From Candidatus Contendibacter sp. (lineage in GTDB: Bacteria > Pseudomonadota > Gammaproteobacteria > Competibacterales > Competibacteraceae), in NCBI GenBank assembly GCA_029624675.1, contig JARSSP010000007.1, forward strand, positions 1-64,000: DNA of 64,000 nucleotides, in the 5' to 3' direction. A program made the position numbers and the translations under genes. Under the pieces are notes generated by a model that was not told the origin of the DNA, searched no databases, and saw only the letters and a list, made by a program, of their open reading frames with translations. Of this stretch, positions 55,484 to 63,945 are shown piece by piece (the stretch's first letter is position 1; each line of letters starts with the position of its first letter).

Positions 55484-55794
55484 GACTGTGATTCTCCCTA
55501 ACAATAATCGAACTACATCATTGGACCTTGGTGGGTCGATTTTGTTTTGCGTTGCAACAAATTTTGTTGCTGTATAGCAAAGATTTTGTTCCCGCACAAC
55601 GCTAAAGTGGCTAAGAGGCAAATTCCCGCATGGTTACCGGGCGTAGGCCGCATCCCCTGGATGCACGCTTTGGGTAAGCTTGGCTCTTGGCAACGCCTGT
55701 TCCCAAGATGGTTAAGGACTTGAGGCATTCTGGACTGAATTTGTGAATTTTCGATTGAGCAAAGGTGAATTTTTGTAATTCGCGTTTTCGGTTT
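55484..55794. other. Intergenic region, no gene seen
   Basis: The 311-bp, relatively AT-rich gap lies upstream of the small zinc-ribbon gene and downstream of the radical SAM gene. It must contain the zinc-ribbon promoter on the minus strand, but I could not fix -35/-10 boxes. Short ORFs here look like chance. Confidence 0.5.
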
Positions 55795-57321
55795 TCACCG
55801 ATGTCGCGCCTGCCGGATGGGAGCGGCGGCGGTTTTAGGTGATTTGTCCCGATTTTGGGGCAACGAGTTCGGCTGTAAAAAGGCTGGATAACCTTTCAGG
55901 CCACCGTTCCGGTAATCCTCGGTCAATGCCTCGCGCGCTACCGGTTCGGCTAGGGTCAGCGCCGCGATCAACCCCCGGTACAACAGATCGAATAACCGCT
56001 CCAGCGCGAATTGGTGGGTTTGGCCAGTGGTGGCGAACAGCCAGTCGCTGAACACCATGAAGCGGCCGAACGGATCGTCGCCCAGCAAAAGGGGGCGGGT
56101 CTGATGGAATCGCCCGGAGTTGCCGATCAGATCCCAGTAACGGGCGAAACGCTCCAGGCCCCGCATCGTGGTGAAGTTCAGCAATCTCGAACACAGCAGG
56201 TTATGGGGCGGTTGCGGGTTGTAGCGGCAGTCGAAATCGAAGGTGTGGCGGTCGACGGGAGCGCCGCGCAGCCGCTTGAGAATGCCGACCTGGATTTCGT
56301 GCGGGTCGAGCGCCACCAGCCGGTTGAAGCCGGCGGCAAAGCTGGCCAGATCCTCGCCCGGCAGGCCAACGATCAGATCGGCGTGCAGGTGAGCGTGGGT
56401 ATGCTGGCGCAGCCACGTTAAATTTTCCTCGGTTTTACGATTGTCCTGCTTGCGGCTGATGAGCGCCTGCACAGCGGGATTGAAGGTCTGCACGCCGATT
56501 TCGAATTGCAGCGCGCCAGGTGGAAACCGAACGATCCGGTTCTTGAGCGCCTCCGGCAGATGGTCGGGAATCAGTTCGAAATGCAGAAATAGCCGTTCGT
56601 CCAGCCGTTCCAGAAAGAAATCTAGAATCCGCGCGCCGATCTTGGCGTTGAGATTGAAAGTGCGATCCACGAATTTGAAATGACGCACGCCCCGTTGATA
56701 AAGCCGCTCCATCTCGACGAGAAACGGCTCCAGCGGAAACGGCCAAGCGGTCTGGTCCAACGCCGACAGGCAGAATTCGCACCGGAACGGGCAGCCACGC
56801 GAGGCTTCGACGTAGATCAGCCGGTGGGCGATGTCTTCGTCGTTATAGAACCGGTAGGGCAGGGCGAGTTGATCGAGTGACGGCGGTTCGGCGGCGATGA
56901 TTTTCTCGGTTGGCGGATCGTCATTCAGCAGCCGCCGACATAGGCGCGCGAACGCCAAGTCCGCTTGTCCTGTGATCAGATAGTCGGCCATCGCCACGAT
57001 GGGTTGTTCCTGCCATTCATGGCTGACTTCCGGCCCACCGAGCACGATCAGCAAATCCGACCGCACCCGCTTGAGCAGGGCGACGACTTGGGTGGTTTCC
57101 GCGACGTTCCAGATATAAACGCCGAAGCCGACGATACGCGGCTGTTCGGCCAGCAGCGCTGCGGCGATGTCCAGCGGGCGCTGGGTGATGATGAATTCCC
57201 GGATCGCGGCGTCGGCTTGCAGCTCGCCCAGGTTGGCGAACAGATAACGCAGCCCGAAAGAGGAATGGAAATAACGGGCGTTCAGGGTCGAGAGCAAGAT
57301 GGATGGCATGGCGGACGGCAT
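55795..57321 (-). CDS. B12-binding-domain radical SAM protein (DUF4080-type)
   Basis: A 508-residue protein. Residues ~1-150 form a cobalamin-binding Rossmann domain (ILLSTLNARYFHSSFGLRYL, IVGFGVYIWNVAETTQVVAL, LIVLGGPEVSHEW). The radical SAM core has YVEASRGCPFRCEFCLSALD with CxxxCxxC for the [4Fe-4S] cluster, FVDRTFNLN and FEIGVQTFNPAVQALISRKQ. The C-terminal ~150 residues match the DUF4080 extension. Such enzymes often methylate or rearrange metabolites; the substrate is unknown. Starts at 57321 and 57309 are possible. The Y RNA terminator lies directly before the start. Confidence 0.9.
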   Translation of the reverse strand: MPSAMPSILLSTLNARYFHSSFGLRYLFANLGELQADAAIREFIITQRPLDIAAALLAEQPRIVGFGVYIWNVAETTQVVALLKRVRSDLLIVLGGPEVSHEWQEQPIVAMADYLITGQADLAFARLCRRLLNDDPPTEKIIAAEPPSLDQLALPYRFYNDEDIAHRLIYVEASRGCPFRCEFCLSALDQTAWPFPLEPFLVEMERLYQRGVRHFKFVDRTFNLNAKIGARILDFFLERLDERLFLHFELIPDHLPEALKNRIVRFPPGALQFEIGVQTFNPAVQALISRKQDNRKTEENLTWLRQHTHAHLHADLIVGLPGEDLASFAAGFNRLVALDPHEIQVGILKRLRGAPVDRHTFDFDCRYNPQPPHNLLCSRLLNFTTMRGLERFARYWDLIGNSGRFHQTRPLLLGDDPFGRFMVFSDWLFATTGQTHQFALERLFDLLYRGLIAALTLAEPVAREALTEDYRNGGLKGYPAFLQPNSLPQNRDKSPKTAAAPIRQARHR

Positions 57322-57323
57322 GG

Positions 57324-57354
57324 AAAAAACGGAGTGCCATAAATTCGCACTCCG
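57324..57354 (-). terminator. Rho-independent terminator for the Y RNA/rsr transcript
   Basis: On the minus strand CGGAGTGC and GCACTCCG form an 8-bp perfect stem with a 9-nt loop, then TTTTTT (plus-strand 57324-57329). It lies about 12 nt after Y RNA A, so the Y RNA transcript should end here. Confidence 0.88.
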
Positions 57355-57365
57355 TTCTGAATAAA

Positions 57366-57498
57366 GCGTGGCGACGAGGTTTTTGCGAGACGTTCCTTGC
57401 TCTACCGACTGAGCTACACCAGCCCCGAAGGGATGATGGCGGGAATCGAACCCGCGACCTAGGCATTACGAATGTAGTCCCGCGAGCATTCGCCACGG
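57366..57498 (-). ncRNA. Y RNA-like RNA A with circularly permuted tRNA-like module (YrlA type)
   Basis: On the minus strand an outer stem GTGGCGA (57496-57490)/TCGCCAC (57374-57368) and an inner stem GCGGGAC (57483-57477)/GTCTCGC (57391-57385) are separated by an internal loop. The top holds tRNA parts in permuted order. First comes a T arm GCGGG-TTCGATT-CCCGC (57455-57439). Then comes an acceptor-like stem CATCATCCC/GGGCTGGTG (one mismatch) closed by a UUCG loop (57438-57417), and then a D arm GCTC-AGTCGGTA-GAGC (57414-57399). Bacterial Y RNAs that mimic tRNA have this design, and Y RNA genes commonly lie just downstream of rsr as here. Confidence 0.85.
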
Positions 57499-57506
57499 CA
57501 AACGGA

Positions 57507-57593
57507 AAGGCGACGACAAAGGATTGGCGAGATCTGCTTCTTCCCGCCCGTATGTGGCGGAGACCATGTACTCCCGCCGGCATTCGCCGCCGT
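57507..57593 (-). ncRNA. Y RNA-like RNA B
   Basis: It has the same two-stem plan as RNA A: outer GGCGGCGA (57591-57584)/TCGTCGCC (57516-57509, one G-U) and inner GGCGGGA (57578-57572)/TCTCGCC (57532-57526). The 5' strand shares CGAATGC and GGGAGTACAT with the others. The top is a simple CCGCC/GGCGG hairpin in place of the tRNA-like module. Confidence 0.72.
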
Positions 57594-57609
57594 AAATCGA
57601 GACCGCCCG

Positions 57610-57686
57610 GACCGGACAAGGAAAGTGACCGAGAGGATTGGCTCGTTGCAGGAGATGTACTCCCGGTCGGGCATTCCAGTCCGGAC
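57610..57686 (-). ncRNA. Y RNA-like RNA C
   Basis: Outer stem CCGGAC (57684-57679)/GTCCGG (57617-57612) and inner stem ACCGGGAG (57667-57660)/CTCTCGGT (57635-57628) repeat the plan of RNAs A and B, including GGAATGC and GGGAGTACAT in the 5' strand. It starts about 20 nt after the rsr stop codon and is the first of three tandem units. Confidence 0.68.
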
Positions 57687-57705
57687 GGCTAAAACGGTTG
57701 CCGAA

Positions 57706-59259
57706 TTATACCTCCAAGGCTTCGATTTCGCGCACCCAATGCTCGCCGCCCAACTGTCCGGCGGCGAACCGCGCCAGCACCTCGAACACCGCGTCCGAGA
57801 AGCCGCCCACGTTCAGCACGTCCTCGCGGGTTTGCGCCTGCACCGTCCCATACGGCTGGATGTCGATGCAGGCCAGCCGCGCTTGCGGGTTGCGCTGGCG
57901 GAACGCTTCCCATTGCCGCATCGTTTCGGTGCCACGCCCGCGCTGCGGGTCGGCCCATGACTCGTTGTCGGAGACGTAGATCACTAGATCGCCCGCCGCC
58001 TTGCGTTGATTCAACGTGGCCAGCGGCAATCCGCAATTGGTTCCGCCACCGCCGAATTGCGCCAGCGTTTGCGCGTTGGTCAGCACGCTGTCGCGGTGGT
58101 TCAAGCGGTGGGCGTGAATCTGGGTGTCGAACGGCAAAATCTCCGTCGCCGGGTTCTTCGCGGACAATGCCGCCGCCACCAGCGCCGCCACGTCCACGCA
58201 GCGCACCGTGGAGGTCGCGCCCTTGCGATGGCCGGTCACCGGCGAATTCATCGAGCCGGACACATCCAGCAGCACGTAAACCTGTCCCGGCAATTCCGGC
58301 ACGTTCTCCAACGCCACCTCCAGCGCATCCTGCAAGGCGTCGCGGACGATCTCCGGCACCGCCGGATCGGTCATCGTGTACGCGCTGAGCAACTGGTACG
58401 GGAACACCCGCGCCCGCCGAATTGCCGCTGGATCGCGCAACCGTTCGGCGATGCGCTTGGCCATGCCGCCGACCTTGAACACCTCGTGGCGGGCGAAGGT
58501 GTTCAGGTTCATCCGGGTCATCTGCCACGGCGCCTGACAGGCGATGGCGACCCAGTGCTGCGGCCGCAAGGGTAGAGCGGTCAACAGTTCGAACGGCACG
58601 TCCGGCACCGGCGCTTCCACGTCGTCCCGGAACTGCTCCAGCGCCTGGATCGCTTCGGGCAACAGCGCCGCGTCGTGCGGCTTGCCGATCAGCCAGGCGT
58701 ACAGTGCCGTCCGTTCCGGTGTCGCCGGTTTCGGGTGGACCATTTTCAGCACGTCGGCCAGCGACGGGTCGTTGCCGACCGAGGCGCTCAGCAGTTGCGC
58801 GTCGCTGCGCCCGTTCAGCCAGTTCTGAACCAACCGCTTGGGCCGGCTGCCCAGCGATTTGCGCCCGACCGCGCCGGAACGCAGGATTTGCACGAAATTG
58901 CGTAGCATCCGCCCGTTGTCGATGACCTTGGCGAAGGTAGGCTCCAGCCAGTCCGGGCCGTGTTGCGCCAGCCACGCCGTCAGCAGCGCCGGCATATCCT
59001 TCATCTGGCCGCGCCGACGGGCGTAAATCGCCGTTTTGGCGACGAACGCTGGCTCCACCGCCGCGCACAAGCCGAGCACGGCGTCCAGTTGCATGTCCGC
59101 GTTGGCGTAGAACGTCGTGTTCAGGCAACCGGTGGCGGCGTACTGCGCCAGCGCGGCTTGGGGGGAAAGCGCGTAAGCCTTGCCGCCGGCTTCATTACGC
59201 GCGTTGGCTGCTGGTGGCAGGCGGCCCGCCTGGGATTTGAAAAGCTGCTTGTTGGCCAT
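57706..59259 (-). CDS. rsr: Ro60-like TROVE-domain RNA-binding protein (Rsr)
   Basis: A 517-residue orthologue of Ro60/Rsr. The N-terminal ~350 residues form the TROVE ring of HEAT-like helices (AVEPAFVAKTAIYARRRGQM KDMPALLTAW-type, VPFELLTALPLRPQHWVAIA) that binds Y RNA outside and misfolded RNA ends inside. The C-terminal von Willebrand A domain has an intact MIDAS: VYVLLDVSGSMNSPVTGHRK (DxSxS), GGGGTNCGLPL (Thr) and VIYVSDNESWADP (Asp). In other bacteria Rsr works with PNPase and Y RNA in rRNA maturation and decay during stress. Y RNA genes follow within 20 nt. No rtcBA is adjacent. Confidence 0.95.
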   Translation of the reverse strand: MANKQLFKSQAGRLPPAANARNEAGGKAYALSPQAALAQYAATGCLNTTFYANADMQLDAVLGLCAAVEPAFVAKTAIYARRRGQMKDMPALLTAWLAQHGPDWLEPTFAKVIDNGRMLRNFVQILRSGAVGRKSLGSRPKRLVQNWLNGRSDAQLLSASVGNDPSLADVLKMVHPKPATPERTALYAWLIGKPHDAALLPEAIQALEQFRDDVEAPVPDVPFELLTALPLRPQHWVAIACQAPWQMTRMNLNTFARHEVFKVGGMAKRIAERLRDPAAIRRARVFPYQLLSAYTMTDPAVPEIVRDALQDALEVALENVPELPGQVYVLLDVSGSMNSPVTGHRKGATSTVRCVDVAALVAAALSAKNPATEILPFDTQIHAHRLNHRDSVLTNAQTLAQFGGGGTNCGLPLATLNQRKAAGDLVIYVSDNESWADPQRGRGTETMRQWEAFRQRNPQARLACIDIQPYGTVQAQTREDVLNVGGFSDAVFEVLARFAAGQLGGEHWVREIEALEV

Positions 59260-59336
59260 TGCGATGACTCCTTGTCCAAGGCAGCGAAAGACACCAAGAT
59301 GGGCTCACAAGTTCCATGGATTCCGCAAACGGACGG

Positions 59337-60350
59337 TCAGGACGCGGGAGCAACCTGCAACACCAACTTGCCGACGTGGCGATTCGACTCCATCAGGGCG
59401 TGGGCGGCGGCGGCCTCGGTCAATGGGAAAACGCGATCAATGATGGGTCGGATCGTGCCACTGGCCAGCAACGGCCAGACGGTTTCGCGCAACGCCCTGG
59501 CGATCGGCGCCTTGTGGGCAACGGGCCGGGCGCGCAGGGTCGAGCCGGTAATCGTCAGGCGCTTCATCATCACCGGCGCCAGGTTCAGTTCCACCTTGGC
59601 CCCACGTAGAAAGGCGATGAACACCAGCCGGCCCTCGACCGCCAGCGCGCTGAGATTGCGCTGGACGTAATCACCGCCGACCATGTCGAGGATCACGTCC
59701 ACGCCCTTGCTGTTGGTGACTTCCTTGATGACCTGGACGAAATCCTCCTCGCGGTAGTTGATCACCCGTTCCGCGCCCAGGTCCAGACAGGGTTGAACCT
59801 TCTCGCCACCGCCGACGGTGACGAATACCCGCGAACCTAGCGCCTTGGCCAATTGAATGGCCGTGACGCCGATGCCGCTGGCGCCGCCATGCACCAGCAG
59901 ACTTTCGCTGGGTTGGAGCCGCGCCCGGTCGAAGACGTTGCTCCAGACCGTGAAGAAGGTTTCCGGCAGCGCGGCGGCCTGTTGCAGGGTCAATCCAGCG
60001 GGAACCGGCAGGCATTGTGGAGCGGGAGCGGCGCAGTATTCCGCGTAGCCGCCGCCGGTCAGCAGGGCGCACACCGCATCGCCGATCCTCCAGTCCGTCA
60101 CGCCTTCGCCCAGCGCGACCACCGTGCCGGCGACTTCCAGACCCGGCAGGTCGGACGCGCCCGGCGGCGGTGGATAGCTACCCTGGCGTTGCAGGCAGTC
60201 GGGGCGGTTGACGCCGGCGGCGGCGACCTGGATCAGCACTTCGCCGGATGCGGGTTGCGGCACGGGCCGGCGGGTGGGGACCAGCTTTTCGGGACCGCCG
60301 GGTTCGGTGATTTCGATGGCGGTCATCGCTTCGGGCAAGGTCGAGATCAT
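59337..60350 (-). CDS. NAD(P)H:quinone oxidoreductase, PIG3 family
   Basis: A 337-residue zinc-free MDR-superfamily reductase similar to human TP53I3 (PIG3). GVNRPDCLQRQGSYPPPPGA SD-type, LPETFFTVWSNVFDRARLQP and LLVHGGASGIGVTAIQLAKA (NADPH-binding GGxGxxG-like) are diagnostic. It reduces quinones by one electron using NADPH. The start is 60350 or the ATG eight codons later. It is monocistronic. Confidence 0.9.
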   Translation of the reverse strand: MISTLPEAMTAIEITEPGGPEKLVPTRRPVPQPASGEVLIQVAAAGVNRPDCLQRQGSYPPPPGASDLPGLEVAGTVVALGEGVTDWRIGDAVCALLTGGGYAEYCAAPAPQCLPVPAGLTLQQAAALPETFFTVWSNVFDRARLQPSESLLVHGGASGIGVTAIQLAKALGSRVFVTVGGGEKVQPCLDLGAERVINYREEDFVQVIKEVTNSKGVDVILDMVGGDYVQRNLSALAVEGRLVFIAFLRGAKVELNLAPVMMKRLTITGSTLRARPVAHKAPIARALRETVWPLLASGTIRPIIDRVFPLTEAAAAHALMESNRHVGKLVLQVAPAS

Positions 60351-60370
60351 GGCGCGGTCTCAATCAAAAA

Positions 60371-60410
60371 TTCCCCTCTTCCTTTGGGAGAGGGGTTGGG
60401 GGTGAGGGTT
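60371..60410. repeat. CCCCTCTTCC...GGGAGAGGGGTTGGGGGTGAGGG intergenic repeat
   Basis: A typical copy of the same palindrome family as at 44407 and 53977, filling the short gap between the NrdJb-like gene and the quinone oxidoreductase. It may act as a terminator for the former. Confidence 0.65.
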
Positions 60411-61078
60411 CAGGAGCACTTGGAATCGCCGCAATTCAGACAGGTCAGACAGCCGTCCATCACGATGACCGCCTTGGTCTGGCACTTGCCGCACAGCGTG
60501 GCTTCCGGCGGAAAGGACTCCTCGCCGGCCTCCTCAACGGCTTTCATGCCGAGTTCGTACTTGGCGCGCTGCTCGTCGATCAACTTGCGCTGGTGCGCGT
60601 CGGGACCGTCTTCCTTGAGCAGGCCGATGGAACGCATGTGCGATTCGATCACGTCGCCGATTTCCGCGACCAGCGAGGGCATGTATTTGCCGCCCTTCTT
60701 GAAATAGCCGCCCTTGGGATCGAACACCGAGCGCATTTCCTCAACCAGGAAGGTGCAGTCGCCGCCCTTGCGGAAGACCGCCGAGATGATGCGGGTCAGG
60801 GCGACGATCCATTGGAAGTGTTCCATCGCCTTGGAGTTGATGAAGATTTCGAACGGCCGCCGGGTTTCGTGGGGCGTGCCGGGATTGAGGACGATATCGT
60901 TGATGGTGATGTAGAGCGCGTGATCCGACAGGGGGGTTTTGACCTTGTAGGTCGCGCCGGGCAGGACATCGGGCCGCGCCACGCTTTCGTGCATCTGCTG
61001 CACGGCCGGGGCGGTCGCGGGCTCGTCGGGTTTGACGACGCTGTAGCGAACGATCTTCTTGTCGATCTTGAGGGTCAT
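60410..61078 (-). CDS. NrdJb-like C-terminal domain of B12-dependent ribonucleotide reductase
   Basis: A 222-residue protein matching the small C-terminal subunit (NrdJb) of split class II ribonucleotide reductases. TYKVKTPLSDHALYITINDI, RRPFEIFINSKAMEHFQWIV and ALTRIISAVFRKGGDCTFLV EE are characteristic. The C-terminus CGKCQTKAVIVMDGCLTCLN CGDSKC-type binds zinc and may reduce the active site. The ATG at 61078 has GGAG 8 nt upstream; the longer frame upstream is a shadow of the Hsp70 gene. The catalytic NrdJ is not in the window. Confidence 0.85.
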   Translation of the reverse strand: MTLKIDKKIVRYSVVKPDEPATAPAVQQMHESVARPDVLPGATYKVKTPLSDHALYITINDIVLNPGTPHETRRPFEIFINSKAMEHFQWIVALTRIISAVFRKGGDCTFLVEEMRSVFDPKGGYFKKGGKYMPSLVAEIGDVIESHMRSIGLLKEDGPDAHQRKLIDEQRAKYELGMKAVEEAGEESFPPEATLCGKCQTKAVIVMDGCLTCLNCGDSKCS

Positions 61079-61140
61079 GTCGTGGCTCCAGGGCCGGCCG
61101 ATGCCGGTATGAGATAACCATAGTTGAATTTCGTTGCGCG

Positions 61141-63897
61141 TCACCCCACCAGCCGCAGCCCCGGCGGCAGGGCTTCGCCGAACACCCGGCCGGCGTCGGC
61201 CTCGTCCAGTTCCACCACCTCTTCCACCATTCGCAACCAGGTCGCTGGGGCTTTCGCCGCCCGCAGGCGTTGCGACACCCGCACCCGCGCCGCTTCGTCC
61301 AAATCCCGTTCCCGATCCCCGCTCAGCCGCGCCAGCAGAGTCGCCGCGAACGCCGCCGGGGCCACTGCTTTCCAGTCCAGCGCCAGCACCCATTCCAGCC
61401 AGACCATTGCCGTCGCCGCCGGCGCGACGTCGTGGGCGCTGCCGTAGGCGGGAACCCGGCCACCCAGCCGGCCGATTGCCCACCACAGTTGCGGCGATTC
61501 GCCCTTGCGGGCCAGCCGCGCCAGCAACAACTCGCCCAGTTCGACCTTGCGCGCCGCCGGCAACCGCTCCAGCACCGCCGCCAGCCGCGCCATGTCTTCC
61601 ACGCCCGCTGGTTTGTCCTTGGCGGCCTTGCCGGTCAACGGACGCAGTTCCGTCATCAATTCCTCGCCCAGTTGTCCTTGCGCCGCCGCGTCCAGCCCTC
61701 CGGCCACCCGCCGCCACAGGGTCCACCATTCCGCCCAACTCTGCGCATCCTGGTGATATTGCACGCCCTGCTCGTACAGACTCCACAACTGTCGAACCCG
61801 CCAGTCGTCCAGCGGATAACCAAAGCCCGGCCGCAGGCAGTAACCGGCCAGACTGAACCACAACCGCTCATGCTCCGCCGAGCGCCGCCGCCGGCGCGCC
61901 CCGGCCCACAGCACGCCAAACAATTCGCGCAACAACGGTGTCTCCCAGCTTTCACGCTTGCCGAGCAGGCGTTCCAGGTCGGCGCGCAGGGTCTTGATCT
62001 CCTTCGCTTCCACATCGGGCGCGCGGGAACCGTAGAATCGTTCGATCCGCGCCGCCGCCTCGGGAAAGCGCGGATGCAGTCGGGCCAGAGTCGCCGCGTC
62101 GCCGCCGCGCAGTTGAAACGCTAGCCGCCAGCGTCCCTGGCTCGCGCTCCCCGCGCCCGCTGGGAGAGGGACCGGTGGTGAGGGTTGTTCCACCGCTACG
62201 CAATCCACCTCCAGCGTACCGACCTCGGTCAATTGCGCCAGCAATTGCACCGGAACCTCACCCGCCCCGGCCTCGCTCTCGATCACCGTGGCGATCGGCG
62301 GCAGGGGCGCGAATTCCTCCGCGTCCAGCGCCATCACTTCGCCCGGCGGGTGCACGGCGTCCCCGGTCGAGGACAACAGATGAAACTGCACCGGCGCGCC
62401 CAGCCGCAGCGAGAAGGTGCGTTCCAGCCGGATTTCCCGCCCTTCCTCGGCCCCACGCGGCAACAGGCAAACACCCTGCCGTTGCCGACGTTCGCCGTCC
62501 ACCACCAAGAAGTAACCGCGCGCCGAGCCACCGCCAATCCGCAAACCCTGACCGCGCCGCGCCAGTCCGTAGGCCACCGCGCCGCGCGCTACCGCCAGAT
62601 CGGGTTCGGGGTTGTCCAGTCGCGCCAGGGGTTCGCCGCGCCAGCCGGCCAGCAGATCCAGCAGTCGCCCCGCCAGCGCCGCGCCGTGGAACACGCCGCC
62701 GTTCAGCAATACCGTGTCCGGCAGCGCCGGTCCCACCGTCGGCGCCCGCTCGCCCAGCGCCCGCCGACATGCCTCCGCGTGTTGCGCCAGGAACGCGGCC
62801 AGATGGCGGCTGATGGCCGGGTCGGCGGCATAGGGCAGGCCGAATTCGACCACCGCCGCCCGTCGGCTCCGGGGCCGCTCGCCCCATTCGACCATCGGCA
62901 GAAAACCGTCCAGCAGCAGTGTCCACGCCTCGGCGCGGCTCAATTCCGCCGACCGCGCACCGCCGATCAGCCGCGAACCGCCGCCGAGCACCGTGACGGT
63001 CGTTCGCTCTGGCGCGGCGTCGGCCAGCAGGCGTTCCTTGGCGCTCCGGCATTGCTGCCACAGTTGCGACAATTCGCCGGCGTTGAGCCGCCCGCCACCC
63101 AGCCGGGCCTCGACCGTGCGCGCCAGGGTCAGGTCCATGTTGTCGCCGCCGAGCATCAGATGGTCGCCAACGCCGACGCGGGTCAGTTTTGGCCCCGCCT
63201 CGTCGGCCTCGATTTGGATCAGGGTTAGGTCGGTGGTGCCGCCGCCCACGTCACAGACCAGCAGCAACCGGGCTTCGCCCAGGGCCGCCGCCACGTCGCC
63301 GCGATGGCGATGTAGCCAGTCGTAGCAGGCTGCTTGCGGTTCCTCTAGCAGCCGAAGTTGCGGCAGACCGGCCAGCCGCGCCGCTTCCACCGTCAGCACC
63401 CGCGCCGCTTCGTCGAACGAGGCCGGCACGGTCAACACCAGTTCCTGCCGCTCCAGCGGTTGGCGGGGAAAGCGGTGATTCCAGGCGGCGCGGATGTGGG
63501 CCAGGGTGCTGGCGCTGGCAGCGACCGGCGAAACCTTGGCGACATCCTCCGCCGCTCCCCAGGGCAGGATCGGCGCGATGCGGTCCACGCCGGCGTGGGA
63601 CAGCCAACTCTTGGCGCTGGCCACCAGCCGGCCCGGCGTTCGCGACCCCCGCTCCCGCGCCAGTTCGCCCACGATAACGTCGGCTACCTCGCCGGGGTCG
63701 ACGAACGGCCAGGGCAGTTGCCCATCCGCCGCCGCCAGTTCGCCCTCGGCTGGGTGATAGCGCACCGAGGGCAACAGCGACCGCGCCGCCACCGCGCCGG
63801 GGGCGATCAACTGCTCGATGGCGAACAGGCGGATATCGGTGGCGCGGGGCTCGGTGTAGGCGACGACTGTGTGGGTGGTACCGAGGTCGATGCCCAC
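61141..63897 (-). CDS. Large Hsp70-family protein (DUF3731 type)
   Basis: A protein of at least 918 residues. The N-terminal ATPase has GIDLGTTHTVVAYTEPRATD (phosphate 1), LLVCDVGGGTTDLTLIQIEA (phosphate 2) and LPDTVLLNGGVFHGAALAGR (adenosine). The C-terminal ~350 residues are the helical extension of the DUF3731-type Hsp70s (FGVLWAGARRRRRSAEHERL WFSLAGYCLRPG-like). It is no typical DnaK: it lacks the EEVD-like tail and normal substrate lid. The role is unknown. GTG at 63897 is the first standard start, but the natural N-terminus probably lies upstream (see findings). A repeat-derived segment is inserted in frame near 62139-62187. Confidence 0.88.
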   Translation of the reverse strand: MGIDLGTTHTVVAYTEPRATDIRLFAIEQLIAPGAVAARSLLPSVRYHPAEGELAAADGQLPWPFVDPGEVADVIVGELARERGSRTPGRLVASAKSWLSHAGVDRIAPILPWGAAEDVAKVSPVAASASTLAHIRAAWNHRFPRQPLERQELVLTVPASFDEAARVLTVEAARLAGLPQLRLLEEPQAACYDWLHRHRGDVAAALGEARLLLVCDVGGGTTDLTLIQIEADEAGPKLTRVGVGDHLMLGGDNMDLTLARTVEARLGGGRLNAGELSQLWQQCRSAKERLLADAAPERTTVTVLGGGSRLIGGARSAELSRAEAWTLLLDGFLPMVEWGERPRSRRAAVVEFGLPYAADPAISRHLAAFLAQHAEACRRALGERAPTVGPALPDTVLLNGGVFHGAALAGRLLDLLAGWRGEPLARLDNPEPDLAVARGAVAYGLARRGQGLRIGGGSARGYFLVVDGERRQRQGVCLLPRGAEEGREIRLERTFSLRLGAPVQFHLLSSTGDAVHPPGEVMALDAEEFAPLPPIATVIESEAGAGEVPVQLLAQLTEVGTLEVDCVAVEQPSPPVPLPAGAGSASQGRWRLAFQLRGGDAATLARLHPRFPEAAARIERFYGSRAPDVEAKEIKTLRADLERLLGKRESWETPLLRELFGVLWAGARRRRRSAEHERLWFSLAGYCLRPGFGYPLDDWRVRQLWSLYEQGVQYHQDAQSWAEWWTLWRRVAGGLDAAAQGQLGEELMTELRPLTGKAAKDKPAGVEDMARLAAVLERLPAARKVELGELLLARLARKGESPQLWWAIGRLGGRVPAYGSAHDVAPAATAMVWLEWVLALDWKAVAPAAFAATLLARLSGDRERDLDEAARVRVSQRLRAAKAPATWLRMVEEVVELDEADAGRVFGEALPPGLRLVG
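62139..62187. repeat. Intergenic-type palindrome inside the Hsp70 coding region
   Basis: CGCGCCCGCTGGGAGAGGGA followed by CCGGTGGTGAGGGTTG matches the repeats at 60371 and 53977. Read in the gene's frame it encodes EQPSPPVPLPAGAGSASQGR, a low-complexity stretch typical of such repeats translated in frame. Confidence 0.7.
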
Positions 63898-63945
63898 CAG
63901 ATAGCGGGACGTGCTGGATCGAGCGATGATCTAGTCCTCCCCATG

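Noticed and set aside
57385..57498. Broken tRNA-Thr-like pieces (CATTCGTAATG, T arm, D arm) as decayed tRNA genes
   Set aside because: The pieces are in permuted order, closed by a UUCG loop and enclosed by two paired stems shared with two neighbouring units after rsr, which fits a Y RNA better than debris.
57689..59128. Second long minus-strand ORF overlapping rsr
   Set aside because: It is the other frame of rsr, with Gly/Arg-rich composition and no domain.
61079..61861. N-terminal extension of the NrdJb-like protein
   Set aside because: It is low-complexity Gly/Ala/Arg sequence read out of frame from the Hsp70 gene; a Shine-Dalgarno and homology place the start at 61078.
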